Shown: positions 1 to 7,583, numbered from the stretch's first letter. The stretch: DNA of 23,982 nucleotides from Bacteroidales bacterium (GCA_017461285.1 JAFTYS010000009.1:1-23982); one strand, 5' to 3'. Notes: generated from the sequence alone by a model not told the origin. Numbers and translations: made by a program.

Positions 1-14
1 AGTTCCTATGTTTG

Positions 15-33
15 AAATCCAAATAAAATTGGA
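15..33 (+). repeat. IS left inverted repeat (19 bp)
   Basis: The sequence aaatccaaataaaattgga is the exact reverse complement of positions 1564-1582. Identity stops at once on both sides, which supports a defined repeat boundary. Nineteen perfect base pairs is long for an IS1111-type subterminal repeat. Confidence 0.9.
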
Positions 34-35
34 GT

Positions 36-83
36 GAGCTTTGACAAGCTCATGAGGAGCGCTCAACGGGGCCGTCGGCCCCG
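36..83 (+). other. Hairpins in the IS left end
   Basis: Two short inverted repeats lie between the left repeat and the transposase. The first is gagct (36-40) with agctc (47-51) around a 6-nt loop. The second is a GC-rich 7-bp stem, cggggcc (67-73) with ggccccg (77-83), around a 3-nt loop. They could shield the transposase from outside transcription or be part of end recognition. No U-tract follows, so they are not intrinsic terminators. Confidence 0.5.
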
Positions 84-129
84 GCCGCTAAGGCTAGCCC
101 CGAGAAGTTTTTCATGGGTTTAAAGAAAA

Positions 130-192
130 AAGCTACAAATATTTCGGTTACTTTGAAAAAAGAAAAATACCAAACCCAAATATATGTAGCTT
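130..192 (+). promoter_or_regulatory. Leader inverted repeat abutting the transposase start
   Basis: aagctacaaata (130-141) can pair with tatatgtagctt (181-192) at 11 of 12 positions. The right arm ends at the base before the ATG at 193, and no Shine-Dalgarno sequence is visible. A folded transcript would place the start codon at the foot of a stem, which could limit transposase translation. This is inferred from the sequence only. Confidence 0.4.
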
Positions 193-1272
193 ATGAAGAC
201 ACAAAGAAACGAAATTAGTTTCAAAGGACAAAGCATCTACGTAGGAATCGATGTTCATTTGAAGAGTTGGTCAGTGGCCGTGCTGTCACAGACCTCGGTA
301 ATGAAGAAGTTCAGAATGGATCCGAATCCAGAAGGATTGAAGACCTATCTGAGCAACAATTTTCCTGAAGCCGATTACTATTCGGTCTATGAGGCAGGGT
401 TCTGCGGCTTCTGGATACATGATAGACTGACATCATTGGGGATAAACAATATCGTAGTGAACCCCGCAGATGTGCCTACCACGGGAGGCGAAAGGCTCCG
501 CAAGACAGATGCAGTGGATAGCGTGAAGCTGGCTCGCAGCCTGAGAGCGAACGAACTGAAAGGGATCTATACCCCTGATGTCGCCTCACTGGAGATACGT
601 TCATTGATAAGACTGAAGAACTCGATAACGAAGGATATGACCCGACAGAAGAACAGGATCAAGTCCACTCTGCGTTATCTCGGTGTCGAGATACCTAAGG
701 AATATACAGAACCGTTCTCGAACTGGTCCAAGAGGTTCATCCTGTGGCTTCGTGAGGTCCAGATGAACACATCGAGTGGCAGAGATGCTCTTAATCTGCA
801 GATCGAGCAGTTCGAAGCCCTTCGCAAGCAGAAGCTGATGATGACGAGAAAACTTCGTGCATTGGGCAGAAGCGATAGGTTCAAGGATGATCTGGACTTG
901 ATAATGAGTGTTCCTGGAATAGGAATGACTACCGGTATGGCTCTGCTCGCTGAAATCTGCGATGTAAGGCGTTTTACAGATGGAGCACATCTTGCAGCAT
1001 ACATCGGAATGACACCGATGTGCCACAGCAGCGGAGAGAATGACGGTACCGGCGACATCACTTTACGCAAGAATGCCATTATGAGATGTAATCTCGTGGA
1101 GGCTGCCTGGGTAGCGATACGTCAGGATGCTGCGATGAATCTCTTCTATACGGAATGTTGCAGACGAATGGTTGCCAGCAAGGCTATCGTAAAGGTTGCA
1201 CGCAAACTTGTAAACCGAATATATTACGTGCTCAAGCGCAGAAAGAAATATGTCAACAATGTCGTGTCATAG
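193..1272 (+). CDS. IS110-family DEDD transposase
   Basis: This 359-residue recombinase cuts and joins the element ends in an RNA-guided reaction, as known for the IS110 family. The N-terminal RuvC-like DEDD domain shows D20 (in GIDVHL), E67 (VYEAG), D106 and D109 (KTDAVDS). A central helical region follows. The C-terminal Transposase_20 domain has a helix-hairpin-helix-like SVPGIG (239-244) and the serine-bearing stretch MCHSSGE (276-282), where S279 or S280 is the likely nucleophile. Length and all key residues are normal, so it is probably active. The ATG at 193 has no clear ribosome binding site and follows a leader inverted repeat. The IS1111 assignment rests on the flanking repeats and the long right end. 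Confidence 0.95.
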   Translation: MKTQRNEISFKGQSIYVGIDVHLKSWSVAVLSQTSVMKKFRMDPNPEGLKTYLSNNFPEADYYSVYEAGFCGFWIHDRLTSLGINNIVVNPADVPTTGGERLRKTDAVDSVKLARSLRANELKGIYTPDVASLEIRSLIRLKNSITKDMTRQKNRIKSTLRYLGVEIPKEYTEPFSNWSKRFILWLREVQMNTSSGRDALNLQIEQFEALRKQKLMMTRKLRALGRSDRFKDDLDLIMSVPGIGMTTGMALLAEICDVRRFTDGAHLAAYIGMTPMCHSSGENDGTGDITLRKNAIMRCNLVEAAWVAIRQDAAMNLFYTECCRRMVASKAIVKVARKLVNRIYYVLKRRKKYVNNVVS

Positions 1273-1281
1273 ACAGAAACT

Positions 1282-1439
1282 TATCCTATCTGGTAAACAG
1301 ATTTTCTGAGAGAGAATACTACATATCGTTTGCGGCTTTGGAGTCCGCTTAAATTAGATTGCTCCTCTCACCTTTGTAAACTAATACAGGAACTTGCGGC
1401 AAATGCGACCGCTGTGGAAAGTCTGTTTACCAAAGGATA
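1282..1439 (+). ncRNA. Candidate IS guide (bridge/seek) RNA region
   Basis: The 291 nt between the transposase stop and the right repeat have no convincing ORF but contain nested complementarity. An outer stem pairs ggtaaacaga (1292-1301) with tctgtttacc (1422-1431), continued by tatcc (1282-1286) with ggata (1435-1439) across a small internal loop. Inside it, tgagag (1307-1312) pairs with ctctca (1365-1370) and encloses a GCGG/CCGC hairpin (1332-1348). A second GCGG/CCGC hairpin with the same 9-nt loop length lies at 1396-1412. A further hairpin, acgatc/ggtcgt, is at 1501-1516. IS1111 elements encode their guide RNA at this position. The RNA ends and the guide loops are not determined. Confidence 0.5.
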
Positions 1440-1563
1440 AATATGAGTTCGAGGTCTCGACCGTCTATGATGGCCGATTGATGAATATGCACTATACTGA
1501 ACGATCTTAGGGTCGTAAAGTACTATATGTTAAAGAATTATAAATTTATATTAAATAACCGAG

Positions 1564-1582
1564 TCCAATTTTATTTGGATTT
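1564..1582 (-). repeat. IS right inverted repeat (19 bp)
   Basis: tccaattttatttggattt is the exact reverse complement of positions 15-33. It ends 17 bp before the ATG of the ygiQ-like gene, so the element border and that gene's translation signals nearly touch. Confidence 0.9.
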
Positions 1583-1599
1583 TAACTGGAAAGGATGAT

Positions 1600-3333
1600 A
1601 TGAAGGAAACAGCAGCATACATGATACCGACCTCGATCAAGGAGGTCAAGGCCTTGGGATGGGATTACATAGACGTGATCCTGTTTACCGGCGATGCATT
1701 CATCGACCATCCTTCCTTCGGTACTGCTGTGATCGCCCGCTGGCTGCAGAAGCACGGCTACAGGGTAGCCGTAGTGCCGCAGCCGAACTGGCGCGACGAC
1801 TTGCGTGATTTCCGCAAGCTCGGAGCGCCGCGTCTGTACTTCGGAGTGAACAGCGGTGCCATGGATTCTATGGTGAACCATTATACCGCCGCCAAGCGTC
1901 TGCGAAGCGATGACGCATATACTCCGGAAGGAAAAGCAGGGCAGAGGCCGGATTATGCGGTTACCGTCTATACGAAGATCCTGAAGCAGATATATCCTGA
2001 TATTCCGGTTATCATCGGAGGCATCGAGGCATCGCTCAGAAGAGTTACCCATTATGACTACTGGCAGGATGCCCTTAAACCGTCGATTCTTGTTGAAAGC
2101 GGGGCGGACTGGCTGTGCTATGGAATGGGGGAGAGGACGATGATCGAGTTCACACGAGCCATCGAGTCCGGACGTAATCTGAACGACATCAGGAAGATAC
2201 CGCAGCTTGGATTCTATATGGACGGGCGTTCGAAAGCAAAGGATGCCGTGATTCTGAATTCATATGAGAGATGCTGCAAGGACAAGATCGCCTTTGCCGA
2301 GAATTTCCATGTGGTCGAGACATATGCGAACATGCTCCAGCCGCCTGTGCTGATCGAGCCGGTCGGCAATGGTTTTGTCCAGATAAACCCTACCTGGCCG
2401 CCTGCGACACAGGAAGAGATGGATTCTTTCTGGGACCTGCCTTATACAAAGCTTCCGCACCCTCGATACAAAGGCAAGCATATACCTGCCTTCGAGATGA
2501 TCAAGTTCTCGATCAATACCCACCGCGGATGTTTCGGAGGATGCAATTTCTGTACGATAGCAGCTCATCAGGGCAAGTTCATACAGTCCCGCAGCGAAGA
2601 GTCCATCATAAACGAAATCAAGGCACTGAAGGATCTGCCCGGATTTGCAGGAAACATTTCCGACGTCGGAGCTCCTACCGCGAACATGTACGGAATGCGC
2701 GGAAAGGATCCGCAGCTGTGCGCGAAATGCCGCCGCAAGTCCTGCCTGTTTCCGCATCCGTGCAAGAATATGGACAGGTCGCATGAGCGCCTCCTGAAAC
2801 TCTACGGCCGTATCGCCGACGTCAAGGGCATAAGGCATGCGTATATCGGCAGCGGCATCAGATACGACCTTTTCCTGGACGAAAAGGGATTCGTTGACGA
2901 GACTTCGTATCCATACCTGAAGGAACTGATTCTGGAACATACGTCCGGCCGTCTGAAGGTCGCTCCGGAACATACTGAAGACAGCGTTCTCAAGCTTATG
3001 GCAAAGCCTTCGTTCAGACTCTTTGAACGTCTGCGTGTCGAGTTCGACAGGATTGTAGCGTCCAGCGGGAGAAAGTGCGAGCTCGTGCCTTACTTCATCT
3101 CCGGCCACCCTGGCTGCGGAATGCGCGAAATGCAGCGCCTGGCACGAAATCCTGCCCTTCAGGGACTCTATATGGATCAGGTACAGGACTTTACGCCGAC
3201 CCCTATGACGACGTCTTCTGTGATGTTCTATACAGGACTTGATCCGAAAAACCTGGAGAAGGTCTTTGTAGAGCGAGACATAGAAAGGAAGAAGGAACAG
3301 AAGTCCTTCTTCTTCAAGAGAGGAAAGAAATGA
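1600..3333 (+). CDS. ygiQ: YgiQ-family (UPF0313) radical SAM protein
   Basis: This 577-residue protein belongs to the YgiQ radical SAM family, whose reaction is not established. The N-terminal half (about 20-230) is the family-specific domain, with GDAFIDHPSFG, a PQPNW motif and GGIEASLRR. The radical SAM core follows, with the iron-sulfur motif CFGGCNFC (CxxxCxxC), then the conserved AYIGSGIRYDL and LKVAPEHTEDSVL segments and a C-terminal YgiQ domain. It is shorter than the E. coli protein (about 739 residues) but close to the Bacteroidetes length as I recall it. ggaaagga at 1588-1595 serves as ribosome binding site for the ATG at 1600. The insertion sequence ends just upstream and may have displaced the native promoter. 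The M20 peptidase gene follows after 16 bp. Confidence 0.93.
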   Translation: MKETAAYMIPTSIKEVKALGWDYIDVILFTGDAFIDHPSFGTAVIARWLQKHGYRVAVVPQPNWRDDLRDFRKLGAPRLYFGVNSGAMDSMVNHYTAAKRLRSDDAYTPEGKAGQRPDYAVTVYTKILKQIYPDIPVIIGGIEASLRRVTHYDYWQDALKPSILVESGADWLCYGMGERTMIEFTRAIESGRNLNDIRKIPQLGFYMDGRSKAKDAVILNSYERCCKDKIAFAENFHVVETYANMLQPPVLIEPVGNGFVQINPTWPPATQEEMDSFWDLPYTKLPHPRYKGKHIPAFEMIKFSINTHRGCFGGCNFCTIAAHQGKFIQSRSEESIINEIKALKDLPGFAGNISDVGAPTANMYGMRGKDPQLCAKCRRKSCLFPHPCKNMDRSHERLLKLYGRIADVKGIRHAYIGSGIRYDLFLDEKGFVDETSYPYLKELILEHTSGRLKVAPEHTEDSVLKLMAKPSFRLFERLRVEFDRIVASSGRKCELVPYFISGHPGCGMREMQRLARNPALQGLYMDQVQDFTPTPMTTSSVMFYTGLDPKNLEKVFVERDIERKKEQKSFFFKRGKK

Positions 3334-3349
3334 TAAAACAATATATTTT

Positions 3350-4696
3350 ATGAAGAATTATATCGAGACCCATAAGGAAAGATTCTTTGAAGAACTCTTT
3401 TCACTTTTAAGGATTCCGTCAGTCAGCTCCCTCGAGCAGCATAAGCCAGACATGCAGCGCTGTGCGGAGAGGCTTGTCGAACTGCTTCTGGAGGCAGGTG
3501 CAGACGAAGCTGCCGTATATCCTACAACCGGCCACCCTGTAGTCTTCGGACAGAAGACCGTGGATCCGTCGCTTCCGACAGTCCTCGTCTATGGCCACTA
3601 TGATGTCCAGCCTGTCGACCCGATCGAGCTCTGGCACTCCGATCCTTTCGAGCCTGAGATCCGTGACGGAGCGATCTATGCCCGTGGAGCGAACGACGAC
3701 AAGGGCCAGCTTTTCATGCATATCAAGGCATTCGAGTTCATGGTTCGTGAAGGCGGTCTCAAGCATAACGTGAAGTTCATCCTCGAGGGCGAGGAAGAGA
3801 TCGGAAGCCCTTCTCTCGCTGCTTGGGCCAAGGCAAATAAGGATATGCTCAAGGCAGACATCATCCTCGTTTCCGACACTACCATGATTTCGGAATCGGT
3901 CCCTTCGATCAACTGCGGAATGCGCGGACTCTCATATGTCGAGGTAAAGGTGACAGGACCGAACAAAGACCTTCATTCAGGACATTACGGCGGCGCTGTC
4001 GCCAACCCTATCAATGTGCTCTGCGACATGATTTCGTCCCTGATCGACAAGGACGGACATATCACTGTCAAAGGCTTCTACGATGATGTGGTCGAACTTT
4101 CTGCAGAGGACAGGGCGAAGCTTTCAAGAGCTCCTTTCGATATGGAAGAGTACAAGGAGTTCCTGGACATCAAGGAAGTGAAGGGCGAAGCAGGATACAG
4201 CACCCTGGAGCGTACCGGCATCCGTCCATGTCTGGATGTGAACGGCATCTGGGGCGGCTATATCGGAGAAGGAGCGAAGACCGTACTTCCTTCTGTGGCT
4301 CATGCGAAGATTTCGATGCGTCTTGTTCCGAATCAGGACAGCGCGACCATCACGAAGCTCTTCACGGAGCATTTCCTTGCCATCGCGCCTGATTACGTAA
4401 AGGTCGAGGTCACACCTCATCACGGTGGCGACGGCTTCCTGATTCCTATCTCATCTCCTGCATATAAGGCTGCTGAGAAGGCTATGACAGAGGTTTACGG
4501 CATCGAGCCTGTGCCTTCGCGCGGAGGCGGATCGATTCCTATCCTGGCCGATCTTCAGCGTATTCTCGAGATAGATCCTCTTCTGATGGGATTCGGTCTT
4601 GAGCGTGACACGATCCATTCTCCAAATGAGAGCTACCTCCTCAAGCAGCTGTTTGCCGGCATGGAGGCTATTGCATTGTTCTACAGGTATTATTAG
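3350..4696 (+). CDS. M20-family metallopeptidase (dipeptidase)
   Basis: This 448-residue cytosolic di-zinc peptidase of the M20/ArgE-DapE-CPG2 superfamily probably cleaves dipeptides, like PepV and carnosinase relatives. Predicted metal ligands and catalytic residues are H83 and D85 (GHYDVQP), D116 (ARGANDDKG), E149-E150 (EGEEEIGS), D176 (SDTTM) and H433 (DTIHSPNES). The dimerisation domain insertion lies at about 190-330, including DLHSGHYGG (207-215). No signal peptide is seen. Length is normal for the family. It lies 16 bp after the ygiQ-like gene on the same strand and is probably cotranscribed, although the two have no obvious common pathway. The exact substrate cannot be read from sequence. 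Confidence 0.93.
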   Translation: MKNYIETHKERFFEELFSLLRIPSVSSLEQHKPDMQRCAERLVELLLEAGADEAAVYPTTGHPVVFGQKTVDPSLPTVLVYGHYDVQPVDPIELWHSDPFEPEIRDGAIYARGANDDKGQLFMHIKAFEFMVREGGLKHNVKFILEGEEEIGSPSLAAWAKANKDMLKADIILVSDTTMISESVPSINCGMRGLSYVEVKVTGPNKDLHSGHYGGAVANPINVLCDMISSLIDKDGHITVKGFYDDVVELSAEDRAKLSRAPFDMEEYKEFLDIKEVKGEAGYSTLERTGIRPCLDVNGIWGGYIGEGAKTVLPSVAHAKISMRLVPNQDSATITKLFTEHFLAIAPDYVKVEVTPHHGGDGFLIPISSPAYKAAEKAMTEVYGIEPVPSRGGGSIPILADLQRILEIDPLLMGFGLERDTIHSPNESYLLKQLFAGMEAIALFYRYY

Positions 4697-4728
4697 TTTT
4701 TCTAAGCCGGACGGTTTGATGCTCCATT

Positions 4729-4782
4729 GGCCCCCTCCCACTTTGTGGGCCCCTCCCCCTAGCCGGGGGTGGCAAAATGCCA
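4729..4782. repeat. GC-rich triple-hairpin intergenic repeat
   Basis: In the 158-bp gap between the M20 peptidase and pyrF, three inverted repeats follow one another: cccac/gtggg (4737-4749), ccccc/ggggg (4755-4769) and tggca/tgcca (4770-4782). The block is far richer in C and G than the gap around it and looks like a mobile or REP-like dispersed intergenic element. No U-tract follows, so a normal intrinsic terminator is not supported. No second copy was found in this window. The remainder of the gap is AT-rich and presumably holds the pyrF promoter, but no convincing -7 box was found. Confidence 0.5.
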
Positions 4783-4854
4783 ATTCCGCATTCAAATCCG
4801 CTCCGTCTTCTATAGAATGATGTATTAAGAACGCGATTATTAATATGATTTTTT

Positions 4855-5697
4855 ATGAATAGAAAGGAATTATATCAGCAGATTCAGGCGAAGAAGAGCA
4901 TGCTTTGCGTAGGCCTGGATGTGGATTTCAATAAGATGCCCGAGCATGTGAAGGCTTTGGCAAACCACGGCGAACTCGCTGTCAAGGGCGAGCTGTACAA
5001 GGGCAAGGCCCGTTCGATCATCGAGTTCAATAAGGCTATCATCGATGCAACTGCAGCTCATTGTGTCGCATATAAGCCAAATCTTGCATTCTATGAGTGC
5101 TACGGAATCGACGGTATGAGAGCCCTTGACGCCACGGTGGATTACATCAGGTCGAAGTATCCTGAGATCTTCCTGATTGCAGATGCGAAGAGGGGAGACA
5201 TCGGAAACACAGCGAAGATGTATGCAAAGGCATTCTTTGAGGAAATGGACTTCGATGCAGTGACCATAGCACCTTACATGGGAGCAGACAGCGTGACTCC
5301 GTTCCTTGAGTACAAGGACAGATGGGCCATCGTACTTGCCTTGACATCAAACGCTTCCGCATATCAGTTCCAGACTGCGCAGAAGGACGGCAAGCCTCTT
5401 TATCAGGCCGTAATGGAGGAAATGATGGAGATCTCGACTCCCGACAACATGATGTTCGTAGTCGGAGCGACCAAGGCTGACAAGCTCGAAGAACTCCGCA
5501 GTTTCTGTCCGGACAATTTTTTCCTGGTTCCGGGCGTAGGCGCCCAGGGTGGCTCAGCAGAAGAAGTCATCGCCCACGGTGCAAATGATCATGGCGGACT
5601 TCTCATCAACTCTTCTCGCGGAATCCTCTTCGCCGACAGTACTGAAAACTACGCAAAGGTGGCCGGCGAAGTCGCCGCCCGAACAGCAAACCTCTAG
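4855..5697 (+). CDS. pyrF: Orotidine 5'-phosphate decarboxylase (type 2)
   Basis: PyrF converts orotidine 5'-monophosphate to UMP, the last step of de novo pyrimidine synthesis. The 280-residue protein is a TIM barrel of the longer type 2 subfamily (typical length about 270-280). The conserved N-terminal strand CVGLDVD is at 18-24. The catalytic Asp-Lys-Asp cluster lies in DAKRGD (D110, K112, D115), and the phosphate-binding loop VPGVGAQGG is at 225-233, followed by NSSRGI. The ATG at 4855 lacks a strong ribosome binding site, as is common in Bacteroidetes. Its TAG stop lies in the palindrome CTAG (5694-5697), which also encodes the stop of the converging gene on the other strand, so the two reading frames overlap by 4 nt. 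Confidence 0.97.
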   Translation: MNRKELYQQIQAKKSMLCVGLDVDFNKMPEHVKALANHGELAVKGELYKGKARSIIEFNKAIIDATAAHCVAYKPNLAFYECYGIDGMRALDATVDYIRSKYPEIFLIADAKRGDIGNTAKMYAKAFFEEMDFDAVTIAPYMGADSVTPFLEYKDRWAIVLALTSNASAYQFQTAQKDGKPLYQAVMEEMMEISTPDNMMFVVGATKADKLEELRSFCPDNFFLVPGVGAQGGSAEEVIAHGANDHGGLLINSSRGILFADSTENYAKVAGEVAARTANL

Positions 5698-6338
5698 TCC
5701 AGAGACTTGAGGAAGAAATCCTTGCACATCTTACGTGAGATATCGTAGGATGTGCATTTTGTAGGGTGTTCGGTCCTGTCGACAGATGCGAGATCGCAGA
5801 CATATAGTCTGTCGATAAGGGAAAGATACATCTTTGAGTATCTGATGTCTAGATGGCGCTGGAGGTCGCTGGTGTATTCCATGGTCAGGATCACTTCTTC
5901 TTCTGTAAGATGGTCCTTGCAGAAGATGTACAGACCGTACTCCTTGAAGTCTCCGTAGAATCCGGAACCGACCTTGCCTACCTTGCTTTCTATGATGCGC
6001 CTGAGAGGGTGGGCGAGACGCCAGTATTCGTATTCCAGACGTCCGATATAGCGTCCGTCCTGAAGTCCGTATCCGTATCCTGACTTGATGATCTGTTCGA
6101 TTTCGTCACGATCGTCTGTAGGGGATTCGACGCCGGCCATTTCGCGCAGCAGGTCCTGTGCCACGTCCTTGCGCGGTTCCATGGCCCTGGTGACTTCTAT
6201 TCCGAGTGACATGTCAGGCATCTGAAGATCCGGCCTGTCTTCATTCACCAGCGCGGAATACCTGCTCCCGAGGAACGTCTCGAGAGTGTGCTGAGCATAC
6301 CGTTCAAAGAAGCATGTGTCGAATCTTCGTCCTGCCAT
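5694..6338 (-). CDS. Unknown protein with a possible PD-(D/E)xK-like motif
   Basis: I do not recognise this 214-residue protein as a named family. It is soluble, rich in charged and aromatic residues, with no signal or membrane segment. Near the N-terminus, RPDLQMPDMSLGIEVTRA resembles the D...ExK core of restriction-endonuclease-fold proteins, with threonine where lysine is usual. That is suggestive only. The ATG at 6338 is preferred to the upstream TTG at 6365, which would add nine residues and overlap the serine ammonia-lyase gene. With the ATG the gap to that gene is 10 bp, so it is probably the last gene of the minus-strand run that begins at gpsA. Its stop overlaps the pyrF stop, and no terminator hairpin is visible. 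Confidence 0.75.
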   Translation of the reverse strand: MAGRRFDTCFFERYAQHTLETFLGSRYSALVNEDRPDLQMPDMSLGIEVTRAMEPRKDVAQDLLREMAGVESPTDDRDEIEQIIKSGYGYGLQDGRYIGRLEYEYWRLAHPLRRIIESKVGKVGSGFYGDFKEYGLYIFCKDHLTEEEVILTMEYTSDLQRHLDIRYSKMYLSLIDRLYVCDLASVDRTEHPTKCTSYDISRKMCKDFFLKSLD

Positions 6339-6348
6339 GGGGATGGTT

Positions 6349-7554
6349 TTAAAGATGCTTTGCAAGGCCGCCCTCGCTGGTCTCCTTGTAGACCGAAGGG
6401 AGATCCTTTCCTGTTTCCTTCATTACCTTGACTACCTTGTCGAATGAGACGCGGTGGCGTCCGTCTGTGTACATCGAATATATCGCCGCATCGAGGGCAC
6501 GTGCTGCCGCATAGGCGTTTCGCTCGATGCACGGAATCTGCACAAGTCCGCAAACCGGGTCGCATGTAAGGCCCAGGTGATGCTCCAGACCCATCTCTGC
6601 AGCGTACTCGATCTGCGACGGGCTGCCGCCCATGAGCTGCGCAGCAGCGGCGGCAGCCATGGCGCAGGCCACTCCGACCTCTCCCTGACAACCTACCTCC
6701 GCTCCTGATACCGAAGCGTTATGCTTCACTACCGTGCCGAAGATGCCAGCTGTCGCCAGAGCCCTGAGGATCCTCTGGTCGCTGAAGTTATAGAATTTCT
6801 GCATGTGGAAAAGCACGCTCGGGAGGACTCCGCATGAACCGCATGTCGGACCTGTCACGATCATGCCTCCGCTTGCATTCTCCTCGCTTACAGCCAGCGC
6901 ATATGCGAATATGAGGCCTCTGGTGCGAAGGACGTCACTGTAGCCTTCCGCACGTATGAAGTAGCTAGATGCCTTCCTGCGCAGGTTGAGCGGTCCCGGA
7001 AGAGCGCCTTCCTGGTCGATTCCGCGCTCTACTGCAGCGCGCATTACCTTCCAGACCTTTCCAAGATGTTCCCATACCTCGGGATTCTCTCTTTCGTCCA
7101 CATACTCCCAATACGACTTTCCGTTTGCGTTGCACCAGTCCATGATGTCCTTCATGGTGGTCAGTTCGTAGACTTCCTTGTCTCCTTCGGTCTCTATGGG
7201 ATGTTCCACACACACGATGTCTCCGCCTCCTACGCTGTAGTATGTCCAGACATCTGATGTGCTTCCGTCAGCTTCCAGAACACCAATGGTCATGCCGTTC
7301 GGATGCATAGGCAGGTTTTCTTTAGGCATCCATGCGATCACGACTGTTCCGTCGCGGAATGCATCCTCGCATGCCCAGTCTGTAAGGTGACCTTTGCCGG
7401 TCGCTGCAAGCGAACCGTACAGCGTCACCATGATCTTCTGCGCTTGAGTATGATGATTCACATAATGCCTTACTGACTTGAACGGCCCCATGGTGTGGCT
7501 GCTCGACGGACCCTTTCCTATCTTGTAGACGTCCTTTATAGATTTCATTCCCAT
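6349..7554 (-). CDS. sdaA: L-serine ammonia-lyase, iron-sulfur, single chain
   Basis: This enzyme deaminates L-serine to pyruvate and ammonia using a [4Fe-4S] cluster. The 401-residue chain joins the beta domain (about 4-150, with the family signature KGPSSSHTMGP at 14-24) and the alpha domain (about 175-400, with TGPTCGSCG at 234-242). Likely cluster ligands are C289, C331 and C342. Their spacing (42, then 11) equals that of the Legionella enzyme's C343, C385 and C396. The Legionella C-terminal tail cysteine is absent here, where the chain ends AKHL. A possible own promoter lies in the 49-bp gap from the peptidase gene. An in-frame ATG at codon 3 is an alternative start. The enzyme would feed amino-acid carbon into pyruvate, fitting the peptidases nearby. 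Confidence 0.95.
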   Translation of the reverse strand: MGMKSIKDVYKIGKGPSSSHTMGPFKSVRHYVNHHTQAQKIMVTLYGSLAATGKGHLTDWACEDAFRDGTVVIAWMPKENLPMHPNGMTIGVLEADGSTSDVWTYYSVGGGDIVCVEHPIETEGDKEVYELTTMKDIMDWCNANGKSYWEYVDERENPEVWEHLGKVWKVMRAAVERGIDQEGALPGPLNLRRKASSYFIRAEGYSDVLRTRGLIFAYALAVSEENASGGMIVTGPTCGSCGVLPSVLFHMQKFYNFSDQRILRALATAGIFGTVVKHNASVSGAEVGCQGEVGVACAMAAAAAAQLMGGSPSQIEYAAEMGLEHHLGLTCDPVCGLVQIPCIERNAYAAARALDAAIYSMYTDGRHRVSFDKVVKVMKETGKDLPSVYKETSEGGLAKHL

Positions 7555-7575
7555 GATCCAGCGGATTTAATAAGA

Positions 7576-7583
7576 CAAATTTA
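7576..7583 (-). promoter_or_regulatory. Possible Bacteroidetes -7 box for sdaA
   Basis: On the minus strand the sequence TAAATTTG matches the Bacteroidetes -7 consensus TAnnTTTG and lies 21 bp before the sdaA ATG. No clear TTG -33 element is found at the expected distance, so this may be a weak internal promoter that separates sdaA partly from the upstream peptidase gene. Confidence 0.35.

Larger units (their letters stand above)
15..1582 (+). mobile_element. IS110-family (IS1111-like) insertion sequence
   Basis: The element is bounded here by a 19-bp perfect inverted repeat (15-33 and 1564-1582) that encloses one DEDD transposase gene. About 160 nt of non-coding sequence precede the gene and about 290 nt follow it. 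IS110 elements proper generally lack terminal repeats and carry the guide RNA at the left end. The IS1111 subgroup has subterminal inverted repeats and a guide RNA at the right end. Repeats plus a long structured right end therefore point to IS1111. In that group the true ends lie a few bases outside the repeats, so the exact borders are not fixed by this window. The gene is full length with its catalytic residues, so the copy looks intact. It stands directly upstream of the ygiQ-like gene. Confidence 0.85.

Noticed and set aside
130..160. Transposase promoter with -7 box TTACTTTG
   Set aside because: It differs from TAnnTTTG at the conserved second base and has no TTG at the -33 position.
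1155..1352. A 65-codon plus-strand frame overlapping the transposase end
   Set aside because: It overlaps the transposase in another frame, has no family features and runs into the structured RNA region.
1388..1394. aggaact in the IS right end is the reverse complement of agttcct at 1-7, the left flank, as a target guide would be
   Set aside because: A 7-nt match between about 290 nt and short flanks is expected by chance about half the time, so it is not evidence by itself.
4737..4782. Intrinsic terminator after the M20 peptidase gene
   Set aside because: The hairpins are strong, but no T-run follows on either strand.
6339..6365. A TTG start for the unknown protein at 6365
   Set aside because: It is a rare start codon overlapping the sdaA end, with no ribosome binding site; the ATG at 6338 avoids the overlap.
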